Part shown: positions 6,810 through 13,665 of the stretch, one piece after another
Position numbering within the stretch: position 1 is the first letter of the stretch
Layout of the letters: each line of letters begins with the position of its first letter
Origin: a bacterium
GTDB taxonomy: Bacteria; Desulfobacterota; Binatia; UBA12015
NCBI GenBank assembly: GCA_029976905.1
Contig: JAPOLW010000045.1
Span: 1 to 13,665, forward strand
Length of the DNA stretch: 13,665 nucleotides
Reading direction: 5' to 3'
Notes under the pieces: model-generated
Told to the model about the DNA's origin: nothing
Database searches by the model: none
Seen by the model: only the letters and a program-made list of their open reading frames with translations
Position numbers and translations under genes: made by a program

Positions 6810-8210
6810 ATGGCGATGACACGACGGCAGTTTCTTGGACGCAGCGGCATGGCAGCGGGGGGAATCCTCGGCGCTGGCTTCTTCGGGGACGTCCTGACCC
6901 ATCCCGCGCACGCGCAGACGATCGGCGATCGCTACCACATCAACGTCCTACTGGACGGTGGGAACGATTGGCTCAACACACTCGTGCCGGTTGACGATGG
7001 CGGCACGGGTGCTCTCCGGTCGAACTACGAGCAGGCCCGCGACAGCCTACGGATTCCGGCCAGTGACTTGATCATTCCGCTCGGGCCTTCCCTCGTCGAC
7101 GCGAATACGGGCTCCCAACTGGGTCTTCACCCCGCACTCGGGGGAATCGCCAGCCTCTACGCCTCGGGGAAGGTCGCCATCCTGCAGAACGTCGGATACC
7201 CCAACCCGAACCTTTCGCACGACACGTCACGCAAAATCTGGCAATTTAGCTCGAGAACGTTGAACGAACCGACCGGCTGGTTGGGACGCCACCTCGAAAG
7301 CCAGTACGGGCTCGCCGACATCAAATGTTTCTCGGTTGGAAGCGATCCTCGAGAATACTTCCAGACCGCCACGAACATCTTGAGCGCAGGACGGGTCACG
7401 TCCCTCGCTTTCCCAACCGACTACCGGAATTCTTCGGACACGTCGGCCAAGCTCGGCGCGATGACTGCGCTTGCCCAGTCGGCGGTTGCGCGGGCCGAGC
7501 CAGGAGAAACCGAGATCGCGGCCACCCTGGCGGCCACGTTGCTGGCATCGCAGAGCTACCCGGCCCTCGACGCCGCGTACGAAGCGGAACGGCCTGTCTT
7601 CGACGGGTATTACAACGCCCTGGGTACGGGTTTCGCGAGAGATCTACACCAGGTCGCCATGACCATTCGCGCTGTCGAGCAAGGCGTCGAGAACGTCTCG
7701 ACCCGGTTCTTCCGGGTCCGCAACGGCGGTTACGACACCCACTCCGAGCAGGGCGCCGGGATCCCCGGAGGACGCCACTACGATCTCCACAAGGAGGTCG
7801 GAGACGCTATCGAGCTTTTCTTCGCCGACCTCGAAGTCCAGGATTCCACCCTCGCCGGGCGCGTGACCATGAACGTCTACTCCGAGTTCTCACGCCGGAT
7901 CAAGCAGAATGACTCGGGTACGGATCACGGCAGCACCGGGGGGGTCTTCGTCATCGGGGGCAACGTCAACGGTGGCCTCTACGGCAACCATGCGGATATC
8001 CACGAGGACTCGCTCGTCGGCGGAAATACGGTGTACTCCCAGGATCCCGCCAATCCCCACCGCTCGATCGACTTCCGAGACATCCACGGAACCCTTTTGC
8101 TGGGTCACATCGGGGCAGACCCGGCCGCGGTCGCCGCAATTTTGCCGGCCGAAACCGGCGATCAGAACGAGCATTGGACGGCACCGGATTTCGAGCTGCC
8201 ATTCCTCTAG
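6810..8210 (+). CDS. DUF1501 family protein, Tat-exported
   Basis: This 466-residue protein of the DUF1501 (sulfatase/alkaline-phosphatase-like fold) family begins MAMTRRQFLGRSGMAAGG. That is a twin-arginine signal (RRQFLG at 5-10) with a likely cleavage after AHA near residue 35. Family blocks follow: NVLLDGGNDWLNTLVP, ILQNVGYPNPNLSHD, GGYDTHSEQG, then YSEFSRRIKQN with GTDHGSTGG and NGGLYGNH near the C-terminus. The conserved Asp and His residues resemble those of metal-dependent hydrolases, but no substrate is established for the family. AGGAAGG lies about 9 nt upstream of ATG 6810; ATG 6816 is an alternative start. It forms a two-gene operon with the DUF1800 gene and probably acts together with it in or across the cell envelope. 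Confidence 0.92.
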   Translation: MAMTRRQFLGRSGMAAGGILGAGFFGDVLTHPAHAQTIGDRYHINVLLDGGNDWLNTLVPVDDGGTGALRSNYEQARDSLRIPASDLIIPLGPSLVDANTGSQLGLHPALGGIASLYASGKVAILQNVGYPNPNLSHDTSRKIWQFSSRTLNEPTGWLGRHLESQYGLADIKCFSVGSDPREYFQTATNILSAGRVTSLAFPTDYRNSSDTSAKLGAMTALAQSAVARAEPGETEIAATLAATLLASQSYPALDAAYEAERPVFDGYYNALGTGFARDLHQVAMTIRAVEQGVENVSTRFFRVRNGGYDTHSEQGAGIPGGRHYDLHKEVGDAIELFFADLEVQDSTLAGRVTMNVYSEFSRRIKQNDSGTDHGSTGGVFVIGGNVNGGLYGNHADIHEDSLVGGNTVYSQDPANPHRSIDFRDIHGTLLLGHIGADPAAVAAILPAETGDQNEHWTAPDFELPFL

Positions 8211-8521
8211 GCTGGGAATCGAGCCGATCGACGTAGGGTGGACCCGCCCGGTACGAAAATGAACGATGCGCCTCCTCCCGGGCCACTGCATGGTAAACCG
8301 CGCAGTTTTCGGCCCAGGGACACACCCGACGGTGAGCGAAGGTCGATCGGCACCAACCAGACCTGGGAATTCCGCAGTCCCTATAAGTATTTTCCGAGGG
8401 GGAAAAATGAATTCATTTTCTCGGTTCAACTAAGTGCAGCATCGTGTCCATACTCTGTTCAAGCAATGAACTCGGTCTCCTCCCCTGTGGACGGGGAGCA
8501 AGCCCAGGGAGGGAAATCCAA
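8211..8521. other. Intergenic region before the Cys-rich gene
   Basis: No gene is supported in these 311 bp. The stretch from about 8380 to 8470 is clearly more A/T-rich than its surroundings and includes CTATAAGTATTTT at 8381-8393. This is a plausible promoter area for the Cys-rich gene, but no -35 box at proper spacing stands out. I see no intrinsic terminator for the upstream DUF1501 gene. Confidence 0.5.
8404..8419. promoter_or_regulatory. 16-bp perfect palindrome in the AT-rich leader of the Cys-rich gene
   Basis: AAAATGAATTCATTTT is a perfect palindrome centred on the EcoRI-like GAATTC. It is flanked by a second pair of arms, CCGAG at 8394-8398 and CTCGG at 8420-8424, with an asymmetric GGGGA bulge. 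It lies about 100 bp before the ATG at 8522 and just after the best -10-like sequence. It could be an operator or an mRNA hairpin. The symmetry is seen; function is inferred. Confidence 0.4.
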
Positions 8522-9271
8522 ATGAAAATCGAACGAATCTTGACATCTTTGGTGGTGGCCGCCGTCGCTGTCTTCGTGCTCGCGCAGGCCGCGGAGGCAC
8601 ACACCTGCAGCAGCGCCTGCAACCAGATCCGCCGCGCCTGTGTGAGCAACACAAAGGCCGTGAAGAAGATCGGGAAAATCAAGTGCGACGACAACCCCAA
8701 CTGGGTCTGTGCGGCGGACTGTGCGACGGACTGCGCAGCGAACGAGGGCACGTGCAACCAGAGCTGCAACGCTGCAAGGGCGACTTGCGACGCGGCCTGC
8801 GCTGGCGATTCTACCTGCCTCGCCGACTGCGAGGCAACGGAGACAAGCTGTCTCGGCGCCTGCGACGTAGCCACCTGCACGAGTACCTGCCAGGCGGCCT
8901 GCGACGATGACCGGGCGACGTGTCTGGCGAAGGTCAAGGAGGACGTGACGGAGTCCAAGGTCCTCTGCGATGCGGCGCGCACCGGCTGCAACGACACCTG
9001 CGTCGACCCAATCGACAGCAACTGCGTCAATGCATGCAAGAGTGCGCAGCGTTCGTGCCGCTCCTCGAACAAGAGGGACGAAGGTACGTGCAAGAAGGCT
9101 TGTGCGAAGGGTGCTGGCAAGAAAGCCTGCATTCGCGGTTGTCAGCAGGCCTTCAACGAATCGATGAAGCTTTGCGGAAACGAGGAGTTGGCGTGCATCG
9201 CTGGCCAGCCGGACGATCCGGAAACCCCGGCGAACGACCCAGAGGCGGGTTGTCTCGGTCTCTACGAATGA
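8522..9271 (+). CDS. Secreted cysteine-rich CX3C-repeat protein
   Basis: The product has 249 residues. MKIERILTSLVVAAVAVFVL with cleavage after AEA (residue 26) is a clear Sec signal peptide. The mature 223 residues contain 32 cysteines, mostly as CX3C pairs spaced by 4-8 residues. Clean 11-residue units (CX3CX6) include CNQSCNAARAT, CLADCEATETS, CQAACDDDRAT and CVNACKSAQRS. The 11-residue period with Cys at i and i+4 suggests amphipathic helices with one Cys face. Such a face could form disulfides (as in twin-CX3C helical hairpins) or bind metal (as in Cys-rich four-helix copper proteins such as Csp or DUF326). The tail is acidic and Pro-rich. The start is ATG 8522, with GGGAGGG about 8 nt upstream; the longer frame to 8444 lacks a signal peptide at its N-terminus. 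It appears monocistronic, with a strong terminator behind it. I do not recognise a named family. Confidence 0.85.
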   Translation: MKIERILTSLVVAAVAVFVLAQAAEAHTCSSACNQIRRACVSNTKAVKKIGKIKCDDNPNWVCAADCATDCAANEGTCNQSCNAARATCDAACAGDSTCLADCEATETSCLGACDVATCTSTCQAACDDDRATCLAKVKEDVTESKVLCDAARTGCNDTCVDPIDSNCVNACKSAQRSCRSSNKRDEGTCKKACAKGAGKKACIRGCQQAFNESMKLCGNEELACIAGQPDDPETPANDPEAGCLGLYE

Positions 9272-9300
9272 GGGACGCGCAAACAGCCCTTTCGTGATCG

Positions 9301-9340
9301 GAAGGCCGGTCGGGGAAACCCGACCGGCCTTCTTTATTTG
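9301..9340 (+). terminator. Strong intrinsic terminator after the Cys-rich gene
   Basis: A perfect 14-bp stem, GAAGGCCGGTCGGG (9301-9314) with its complement at 9319-9332, closes a GAAA tetraloop and is followed by TTTATTT. It starts 30 bp past the stop of the Cys-rich gene. Strength and placement suggest a highly expressed or tightly insulated monocistronic transcript. It separates this gene from the CoA-transferase. Confidence 0.93.
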
Positions 9341-9621
9341 CCCGCCCGGGACGCCGATCCGGCCACCCCGGGAGGTCCCCGATGCGCTCCGCCCTCCCGC
9401 GGTCGGCGCACGCTTGCACGGGGGCGATGCTCCTCAGCCAGGATCGAAGGAGCTTGCCGGCTCTCCGGATGCGGCCCGCCCGCATCCGCCGGACCGGAGG
9501 TGTTCCCCCTCCGACCGAAGCGACCACCGAAAGGACCTCGCTTGAAGCCAGGTGGGCCGGAGGTAGGGTGGGGTCCGCGAAGGAGATTTCCGGCAAGCAG
9601 CAATGCACGACCGGAGGGGAC

Positions 9622-10923
9622 ATGTACGACGAAGAGTACCGCAGGAAGCGCACCGTACCCGAAGACGCGGTCGCTCGGATGGCCACGGGAGAGACCCTGG
9701 TGCACGGCATGACGGTCGCCGAACCACCGGCTCTTCTGAGCGCCGTCGCAGATCGGGTACGCGCCGGCGAGCTCGATCGCCTCAAGGTCTACTCGCTCCT
9801 GCCACTCCAGAAGGCCCGCGAAACACTTCTCTCAGATGAACTTCGCGGTGCCGTCGATGCCTATTCGTGGTTCGTCTCTGCCGCCGACCGGGACCTGATT
9901 GCCGAAGGCCGTGGCCATTTCGTCCCCAACGAATTCCATGAAGTCCCCCGGCTGATCCGGGAGTTCATCGAGGTGGATACCGTCATCACGACCGTGTCCC
10001 CGATGGACCGGGCTGGATTCTTCACCTTCGGCGCCGTGAACGACTTCATCTCCACCGCGGCCCGGCACTGCAAACGGCTCATCGTGGAAGTCAATCCCAA
10101 CATGCCACGCGTCTTCGGCGACTCGCTGCTCCACATCAGCGAGGTGGATGCTGTGGTCGAGCATGCCGCTGATCTTCCCGCCGTGTCTCCGGACCAGCCC
10201 AAACCCGAAGCCGAACCCATCGGGCGGGCCATTGCCGAGAGGATTCCGGACCGGGCGTGCATTCAGCTCGGCGTGGGCGGCATTCCGAATACCGTCGCCT
10301 CGTTCCTCGAGGGACATAAGGACCTGGGGATCCACACCGAACTCTTCTGCCCCGGCATGGTCTCCCTCATCCAGAAAGGCGTGGCCACCGGGCGGGCCAA
10401 GAATCTGCATCCCAGAAAGCACGTCTTCACCACCGCCCTGGGCGACAACGCCATGTATCGCTTTCTCGACGACAACCCGTCGATGGAGAGCTATCCCGTC
10501 GACTACGTCAACTCTCCATCGGTCATCGCCGCCAATGACAACATGGTTTCGGTCAACTCGACGATCGAGGTCGATCTCACCGGCCAATGCAACAGCGAGT
10601 TCCTTGGGGGCCACCAGTTCAGCGGCACCGGCGGACAACTCGACTACGTCCGGGGCGCCTTCAATTCCAGGGGCGGCCAGTCCTTCATCGCCTTCTATTC
10701 GACCACCCACGATGGCGAGAAAAGCCGCATCGTGCCCCGGTTCGAACCAGGAGCCGTGGTGACCACCCCCCGTATGGACACCCATTACCTCGTCACCGAG
10801 CACGGCATCACCAATCTGAAGGGTAAGTCCACCCGGGAGCGGGCCCGCGCCATCATCGCCCTCGCCCACCCCCGATTCCGCGAAGATCTCGAACGCGAGG
10901 CTCGCAAAATGCGCCTGGTCTAG
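9622..10923 (+). CDS. Acetyl-CoA hydrolase/4-hydroxybutyrate-type CoA-transferase
   Basis: A 433-residue family I CoA-transferase of the acetyl-CoA hydrolase/4-hydroxybutyrate CoA-transferase group, full length for that group. The catalytic Glu is E240 in LGIHTELFCPGMVSLIQKG; in this family it forms the glutamyl-CoA thioester. The C-terminal signature QCNSEFLGGHQFSGTGGQ, then DYVRGAFNSRGGQSFIAF, is intact, as is THYLVTEHGITNLKGKSTRERARAI. It would exchange CoA between a short acyl-CoA and acetate or a similar acid in the cytosol. The exact substrate pair cannot be told by eye. The start is ATG 9622 with GGAGGGG ending 2 nt before it. The frame stays open to 9382, but that extension is Arg/Pro-rich and unlike the family. 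It stands alone with no pathway neighbours and is convergent with the methyltransferase 25 bp downstream. Confidence 0.9.
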   Translation: MYDEEYRRKRTVPEDAVARMATGETLVHGMTVAEPPALLSAVADRVRAGELDRLKVYSLLPLQKARETLLSDELRGAVDAYSWFVSAADRDLIAEGRGHFVPNEFHEVPRLIREFIEVDTVITTVSPMDRAGFFTFGAVNDFISTAARHCKRLIVEVNPNMPRVFGDSLLHISEVDAVVEHAADLPAVSPDQPKPEAEPIGRAIAERIPDRACIQLGVGGIPNTVASFLEGHKDLGIHTELFCPGMVSLIQKGVATGRAKNLHPRKHVFTTALGDNAMYRFLDDNPSMESYPVDYVNSPSVIAANDNMVSVNSTIEVDLTGQCNSEFLGGHQFSGTGGQLDYVRGAFNSRGGQSFIAFYSTTHDGEKSRIVPRFEPGAVVTTPRMDTHYLVTEHGITNLKGKSTRERARAIIALAHPRFREDLEREARKMRLV

Positions 10924-10948
10924 CGCCAAGACAACGAAAACCGGCGTT

Positions 10949-11956
10949 TCAGTGCTTCGCTGCGACGATGCGCCAGTTCAGATCGGCGATCTTCGCTCGT
11001 TCGGCGTCGGTCCAGGCCTGCCCGCCGCGCTGCAGCAGGTCGAGCGACTCCTCGATCCAGGACGGAGCCAATCCGACCTTCTCGAGGAATCGGATCACGC
11101 GTCGGCCCCGCAAGATCAAATCCCGCTTCTGCTCGCAAAGGGGCCAGGCTTCGCTCCGCGACGGTGCCGAGACCAGGACCTCGAACCCCGCGCTCTCGAG
11201 GGCCGCGCAGACATCGGCAGGGTACATCGATTGCGTCGCCGCCAGGGTGGGAAGGAAAAGCCGATGTAGCGCGACGTGTTCGGCGTCATCCCAGTCGAAG
11301 AATGGCGTGAGCAGATACTCCGAGCAAGCGTAACGAGAGCCGGGCTTGAGGACGCGGTACATCTCCCGCGCATGCGCGGCCAATTCCTCCTTCTTGAAGA
11401 AGGGCCAGACCGCCTGAAAGGAGAAGCACCCGTCAAAGGTTGCGGATTCGTATTCCAGAGGCGCATGGTGGTCGCCGACCTTGAGGTGGAGCCGGTCGCT
11501 CATCCCGCATTCCGCGGCCCATTCGATCGCATTCTCGACCTGGTTCGGGTCGATGTTGTACCCTGAGACTTGTCCGCCCGTGAGGCTCGCGAGGTGGTAC
11601 GAGATTCGCCCACGACCGCAGCCCATGTCGAGGAGATGGGATCGCTCCGGTTGCGCCAGAGCGAGCTCCCCGAGAAGAGCGCGCTCACACAGGATCTGGT
11701 TGTCGTACAGCCCCTTGGTCTCGTCGAGCATCGGAGGGATGTAGAGCTTCTCGAGGTCGAAGACCGAGAGCATGTTGTTCAAGACCTTGTAGTAGGCCGC
11801 GACCGCGCGCGTTTCGTCGGCCGTCTCGGTCTTCTCCCCGGCCTGCATGCGCTGAAAAAAATGGTAGGCGTCGATGCAGGCCTGCTTGTCCTCGGCCGGC
11901 AGCGTCGCCAGTCGCTTCAACCCCGTGAATGCGGTTCTCGTTCGATACCAGGCCAC
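10949..11956 (-). CDS. Class I SAM-dependent methyltransferase, sterol/lipid C-methyltransferase-like
   Basis: A Rossmann-fold methyltransferase of 335 residues from GTG 11956. Motif I is SHLLDMGCGRGRISYHLA (DMGCGRG at 110-116), with the acidic post-I loop in GYNIDPNQVENA. Then come GDHHAPLEYESATFDGCFSF and REMYRVLKPGSRYACSEYLL. The motif I to post-I layout, the KPG block followed by an acidic ACSEY segment, and the N-terminal YYKVLNNM plus LEKLYIPPMLD resemble sterol 24-C- and related lipid methyltransferases; the substrate is not determined. The start is uncertain. TTG 12007 adds 17 residues that are Gly/Arg-rich and look non-conserved, and that TTG lies between the arms of a hairpin. GTG 11956 just precedes the first plausible helix. 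It follows the PKD-protein gene on the same strand. Confidence 0.85.
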   Translation of the reverse strand: MAWYRTRTAFTGLKRLATLPAEDKQACIDAYHFFQRMQAGEKTETADETRAVAAYYKVLNNMLSVFDLEKLYIPPMLDETKGLYDNQILCERALLGELALAQPERSHLLDMGCGRGRISYHLASLTGGQVSGYNIDPNQVENAIEWAAECGMSDRLHLKVGDHHAPLEYESATFDGCFSFQAVWPFFKKEELAAHAREMYRVLKPGSRYACSEYLLTPFFDWDDAEHVALHRLFLPTLAATQSMYPADVCAALESAGFEVLVSAPSRSEAWPLCEQKRDLILRGRRVIRFLEKVGLAPSWIEESLDLLQRGGQAWTDAERAKIADLNWRIVAAKH

Positions 11957-11989
11957 TCGACCGCCCCCCCCGTCCGAGAATGAACGTCG

Positions 11990-12016
11990 CGGGAGGCCCG
12001 AATGCAAACCCTCCCG
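11990..12016 (-). repeat. Inverted repeat around the TTG start candidate of the methyltransferase
   Basis: Perfect 7-bp arms CGGGAGG and CCTCCCG are separated by 13 nt. On the minus-strand transcript the upstream arm holds the only good Shine-Dalgarno-like GGGAGG before the methyltransferase, so the hairpin would hide it. No T-run follows. It may separate expression of the methyltransferase from the PKD-protein gene. This is a low-confidence regulatory inference. Confidence 0.35.
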
Positions 12017-12070
12017 GCAGGCGAAGGCAACGCAGAACCCATCGCCTCCGTGGCGAGCGCCTGCGGCAGA

Positions 12071-13333
12071 CTACCGGACGGAGAAGCCGCGCTGATAGGC
12101 CTCCGAGGTGTTGCCGTCGTCGTCGGTGACTATGAGGCTGACGACGTATTCCCCGGAATCGAAGAGGACATTGCTCTTCGCAGCAGCCGACGTTTCGGGA
12201 CCGTAGACCGTGGCGCAGGTCGCCTTGTCGAAGACGGTGAGAGTGTAGTCCTCGATCGTGCCATCCGGATCGGACGAGCGACTGCCGTCGAATTCGACGA
12301 GATCGGGAGCCCCCTCGTTGCGCGAAAGCAGCTCGCTCACGACCACCGCCGACGGCCGATCGCCCGTCACCGGCTCGGAAGCCGGCGTGTCCGGGCATCG
12401 ATTCCCGGAAATGCCACCTCCTCCCGTGCCGCTCGACGCGCCCTTCTGCTTCTGCGCCTTGAACTCACCGCTCCCACAATCCCACGTGTGCGTGGTCCCG
12501 ACGGCGACGGTCTCGCCGGAGGCAAGGCCGATCTCGAAGGAGGTCGCCAGATCCACCGTCGGCTCGCCTAGATCGCAGGCCTCGGCATTTTCGAGGATCG
12601 TCGCTCGGGAAATTCGCAGCGAAAAGCCCCAGTCGCCCTCGCTCTTCTGTCCGAGCTTGAATCGAGCCGTCGGACGGGTGTCGTAGAGGTTCTCGAAGAC
12701 GACCTTCGTCGGTTTCGAGCGAGGCCTGGGCCCGAGGGTCCAGGGGACGAGGTCGACACCATCGGTACCCGTGACCAGTTCCACGCTCGCTTCCTCGAGG
12801 ATCTGCGTCAGCGTGACCGTCGCGGTCGACAAATCCATCGGAGTCGTCCCGACCGAGAAAAGCCCCTTCACCTTGACGCTGGCCGAACCTACCTGACCCG
12901 GGCCCGGATCGTCTTCGACATTCTTGGCGCGCCCCGAGTACTTCAGGATGTTGGCAACCGTGAAGCATTGCTCTCCGATCGGTGCGGCCGGCGACAGCAG
13001 ACTCTCGTACGTGACCGTAACGCACCACTGCCCCGCGCCCAGAGTCCCCAGGCTCTGGGGTGCAAGTGCGTAAGCGGTGGCAACCGCCGAGCAACTCGGC
13101 GAGGTATTGCTCGTCGCGATCGTAATCGAACCATTGCCCACGGTGGTCACCGGATCGGAGGGAACGCACGTGTCGGTGAAGGTTCCGCTCACCGTCGCGG
13201 TCACCTCATCGATCGTCGATGGATACGGCGGTGAGATCGCGATATCGGCGACGCCCGCGAACGCTCGCGCCGCCGGCGTAAGGAGTGCGATCACGGTCAG
13301 GAGTGCAACATGGTGTGCCTTCCGGATTTTCAT
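12071..13333 (-). CDS. Secreted protein with C-terminal PKD domain
   Basis: The product has 420 residues. MKIRKAHHVALLTVIALL with cleavage near AFA (residue 26) is a Sec signal peptide. Residues about 27-125 form a Ser/Thr-rich Ig-like beta domain (VADIAISPPYPSTIDEVTATV) with four Cys. About 130-280 is an unrecognised beta-rich region with KVKGLFSVGTTPMDL and WGFSLRISRATILENAEACD. A Gly-rich linker (SSGTGGGGISG) follows. The last ~90 residues are a PKD domain: LVEFDGSRSSDPDGTIEDYT, then GEYVVSLIVTDDDGNTSEA. PKD domains mediate protein or carbohydrate contacts on the cell surface. The start is ATG 13333, with GGGAG about 8 nt upstream; a 12-residue longer frame spoils the signal peptide. The specific role is unknown. 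The methyltransferase gene follows after a 63-114 bp gap, depending on its start. Confidence 0.85.
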   Translation of the reverse strand: MKIRKAHHVALLTVIALLTPAARAFAGVADIAISPPYPSTIDEVTATVSGTFTDTCVPSDPVTTVGNGSITIATSNTSPSCSAVATAYALAPQSLGTLGAGQWCVTVTYESLLSPAAPIGEQCFTVANILKYSGRAKNVEDDPGPGQVGSASVKVKGLFSVGTTPMDLSTATVTLTQILEEASVELVTGTDGVDLVPWTLGPRPRSKPTKVVFENLYDTRPTARFKLGQKSEGDWGFSLRISRATILENAEACDLGEPTVDLATSFEIGLASGETVAVGTTHTWDCGSGEFKAQKQKGASSGTGGGGISGNRCPDTPASEPVTGDRPSAVVVSELLSRNEGAPDLVEFDGSRSSDPDGTIEDYTLTVFDKATCATVYGPETSAAAKSNVLFDSGEYVVSLIVTDDDGNTSEAYQRGFSVR

Positions 13334-13665
13334 TTGCGGTCTCCCGGGAGTTCGGTGTTGGAGGCCCATGAGTCCTGCGCGCCCCTTCTTTAGATCGGAT
13401 GCAGCGGCAGGGGACCTGGTATCGGCTCTAGATTCCTACGCGGTTCATATCATATGCCACTCCAGAGTGTTCGCGAATTTGCGCGCGACTGAGGCAAAGA
13501 CTTCATTCTCCAATCCGGGACGATGCGCTTTGCGCCAGGCGCTCTCAGATACTGAAACAAGCCCGCCGCGTATTCCGATTTTTGGGAAGGCCGTTCGCAT
13601 CGAGTCGCCGCACGCGTCCCGATGACTCTGAACAGCAGACGAGAGCCCGGCGGACCAAACGCTCG
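13334..13665. other. Gene-free right edge, upstream region of the PKD-protein gene
   Basis: No convincing coding frame is seen in these 332 bp; the open plus-strand frame crossing it is a continuation of antisense sequence of the PKD gene. The part from about 13420 to 13530 is less GC-rich, fitting a promoter region. Confidence 0.45.
13449..13477 (-). promoter_or_regulatory. Possible sigma70-type promoter of the PKD-protein gene
   Basis: On the minus strand TATGAT (five of six matches to TATAAT) is preceded by TTCGCG at a 17-bp spacing. The -10 lies about 115 bp before the ATG at 13333. The -35 match is poor, so only the -10 and spacing support it. Confidence 0.28.

Noticed and set aside
9382..9621. 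N-terminal extension of the CoA-transferase by 80 residues
   Set aside because: It is Arg/Pro-rich with no family similarity, while ATG 9622 has a strong Shine-Dalgarno and gives the usual family length.
9832..10929. 365-residue minus-strand open frame
   Set aside because: It is the antisense shadow of the CoA-transferase, rich in Gly, Asp and Val with no family features.
1..13665. tRNA genes, insertion sequences, integrase or attachment sites
   Set aside because: No cloverleaf-like sequence, transposase frame, terminal inverted repeats or target duplications were seen on reading both strands.

Overview
The window is GC-rich, densely coded and bacterial, with GTG starts, short intergenic gaps and G+C-rich third codon positions. 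The gene content points to a deltaproteobacterium-like lineage in the broad sense (Myxococcota, Desulfobacterota or Binatota type): a bacterial carotenoid operon with a split CrtYc/CrtYd lycopene cyclase, a DUF1800/DUF1501 pair, a YVTN beta-propeller protein, and secreted Cys-rich and PKD-domain proteins. No rRNA or other marker gene is present, so this placement is inference.

Left part (minus strand, about 1-4721). A carotenoid operon reads leftwards: crtI (phytoene desaturase), crtB (phytoene synthase), crtYc and crtYd (two halves of a heterodimeric lycopene cyclase), then a divergent Lgt-family membrane protein. Each of the first four genes overlaps the next (11 bp, then 4 bp GTGA overlaps twice), so they are almost certainly co-transcribed and translationally coupled. 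Together they would turn geranylgeranyl diphosphate into phytoene, lycopene and probably a cyclised carotene. No crtE (GGPP synthase) or later tailoring gene lies in the window. Beyond a 219-bp gap with several hairpins, the N-terminal part of a secreted YVTN beta-propeller protein runs off the left edge.

Divergent control region (4722-5287). About 566 bp separate crtI from the rightward DUF1800 gene. It holds six direct 21-bp tandem repeats, in two sequence sub-types, 70-195 bp upstream of crtI, and a 7-bp inverted repeat just before the DUF1800 gene. This is the most suggestive non-coding element in the window.

Middle part (plus strand, 5288-10923). A DUF1800 protein and a Tat-exported DUF1501 protein form a two-gene operon. 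Next come a secreted protein with 32 cysteines in a CX3C-X(4-8) repeat, closed by a strong intrinsic terminator, and a separate acetyl-CoA hydrolase/4-hydroxybutyrate-type CoA-transferase.

Right part (minus strand, 10949-13333). A secreted protein with a C-terminal PKD domain is followed by a class I SAM methyltransferase with a sterol/lipid-C-methyltransferase flavour, convergent with the CoA-transferase. The last 332 bp hold no convincing gene.

No tRNA, rRNA, insertion sequence, CRISPR array or phage gene was seen. The items most worth a second look are the 21-bp repeat array in front of the carotenoid operon, the Lgt homologue that appears to have lost catalytic residues, and the Cys-rich secreted repeat protein.
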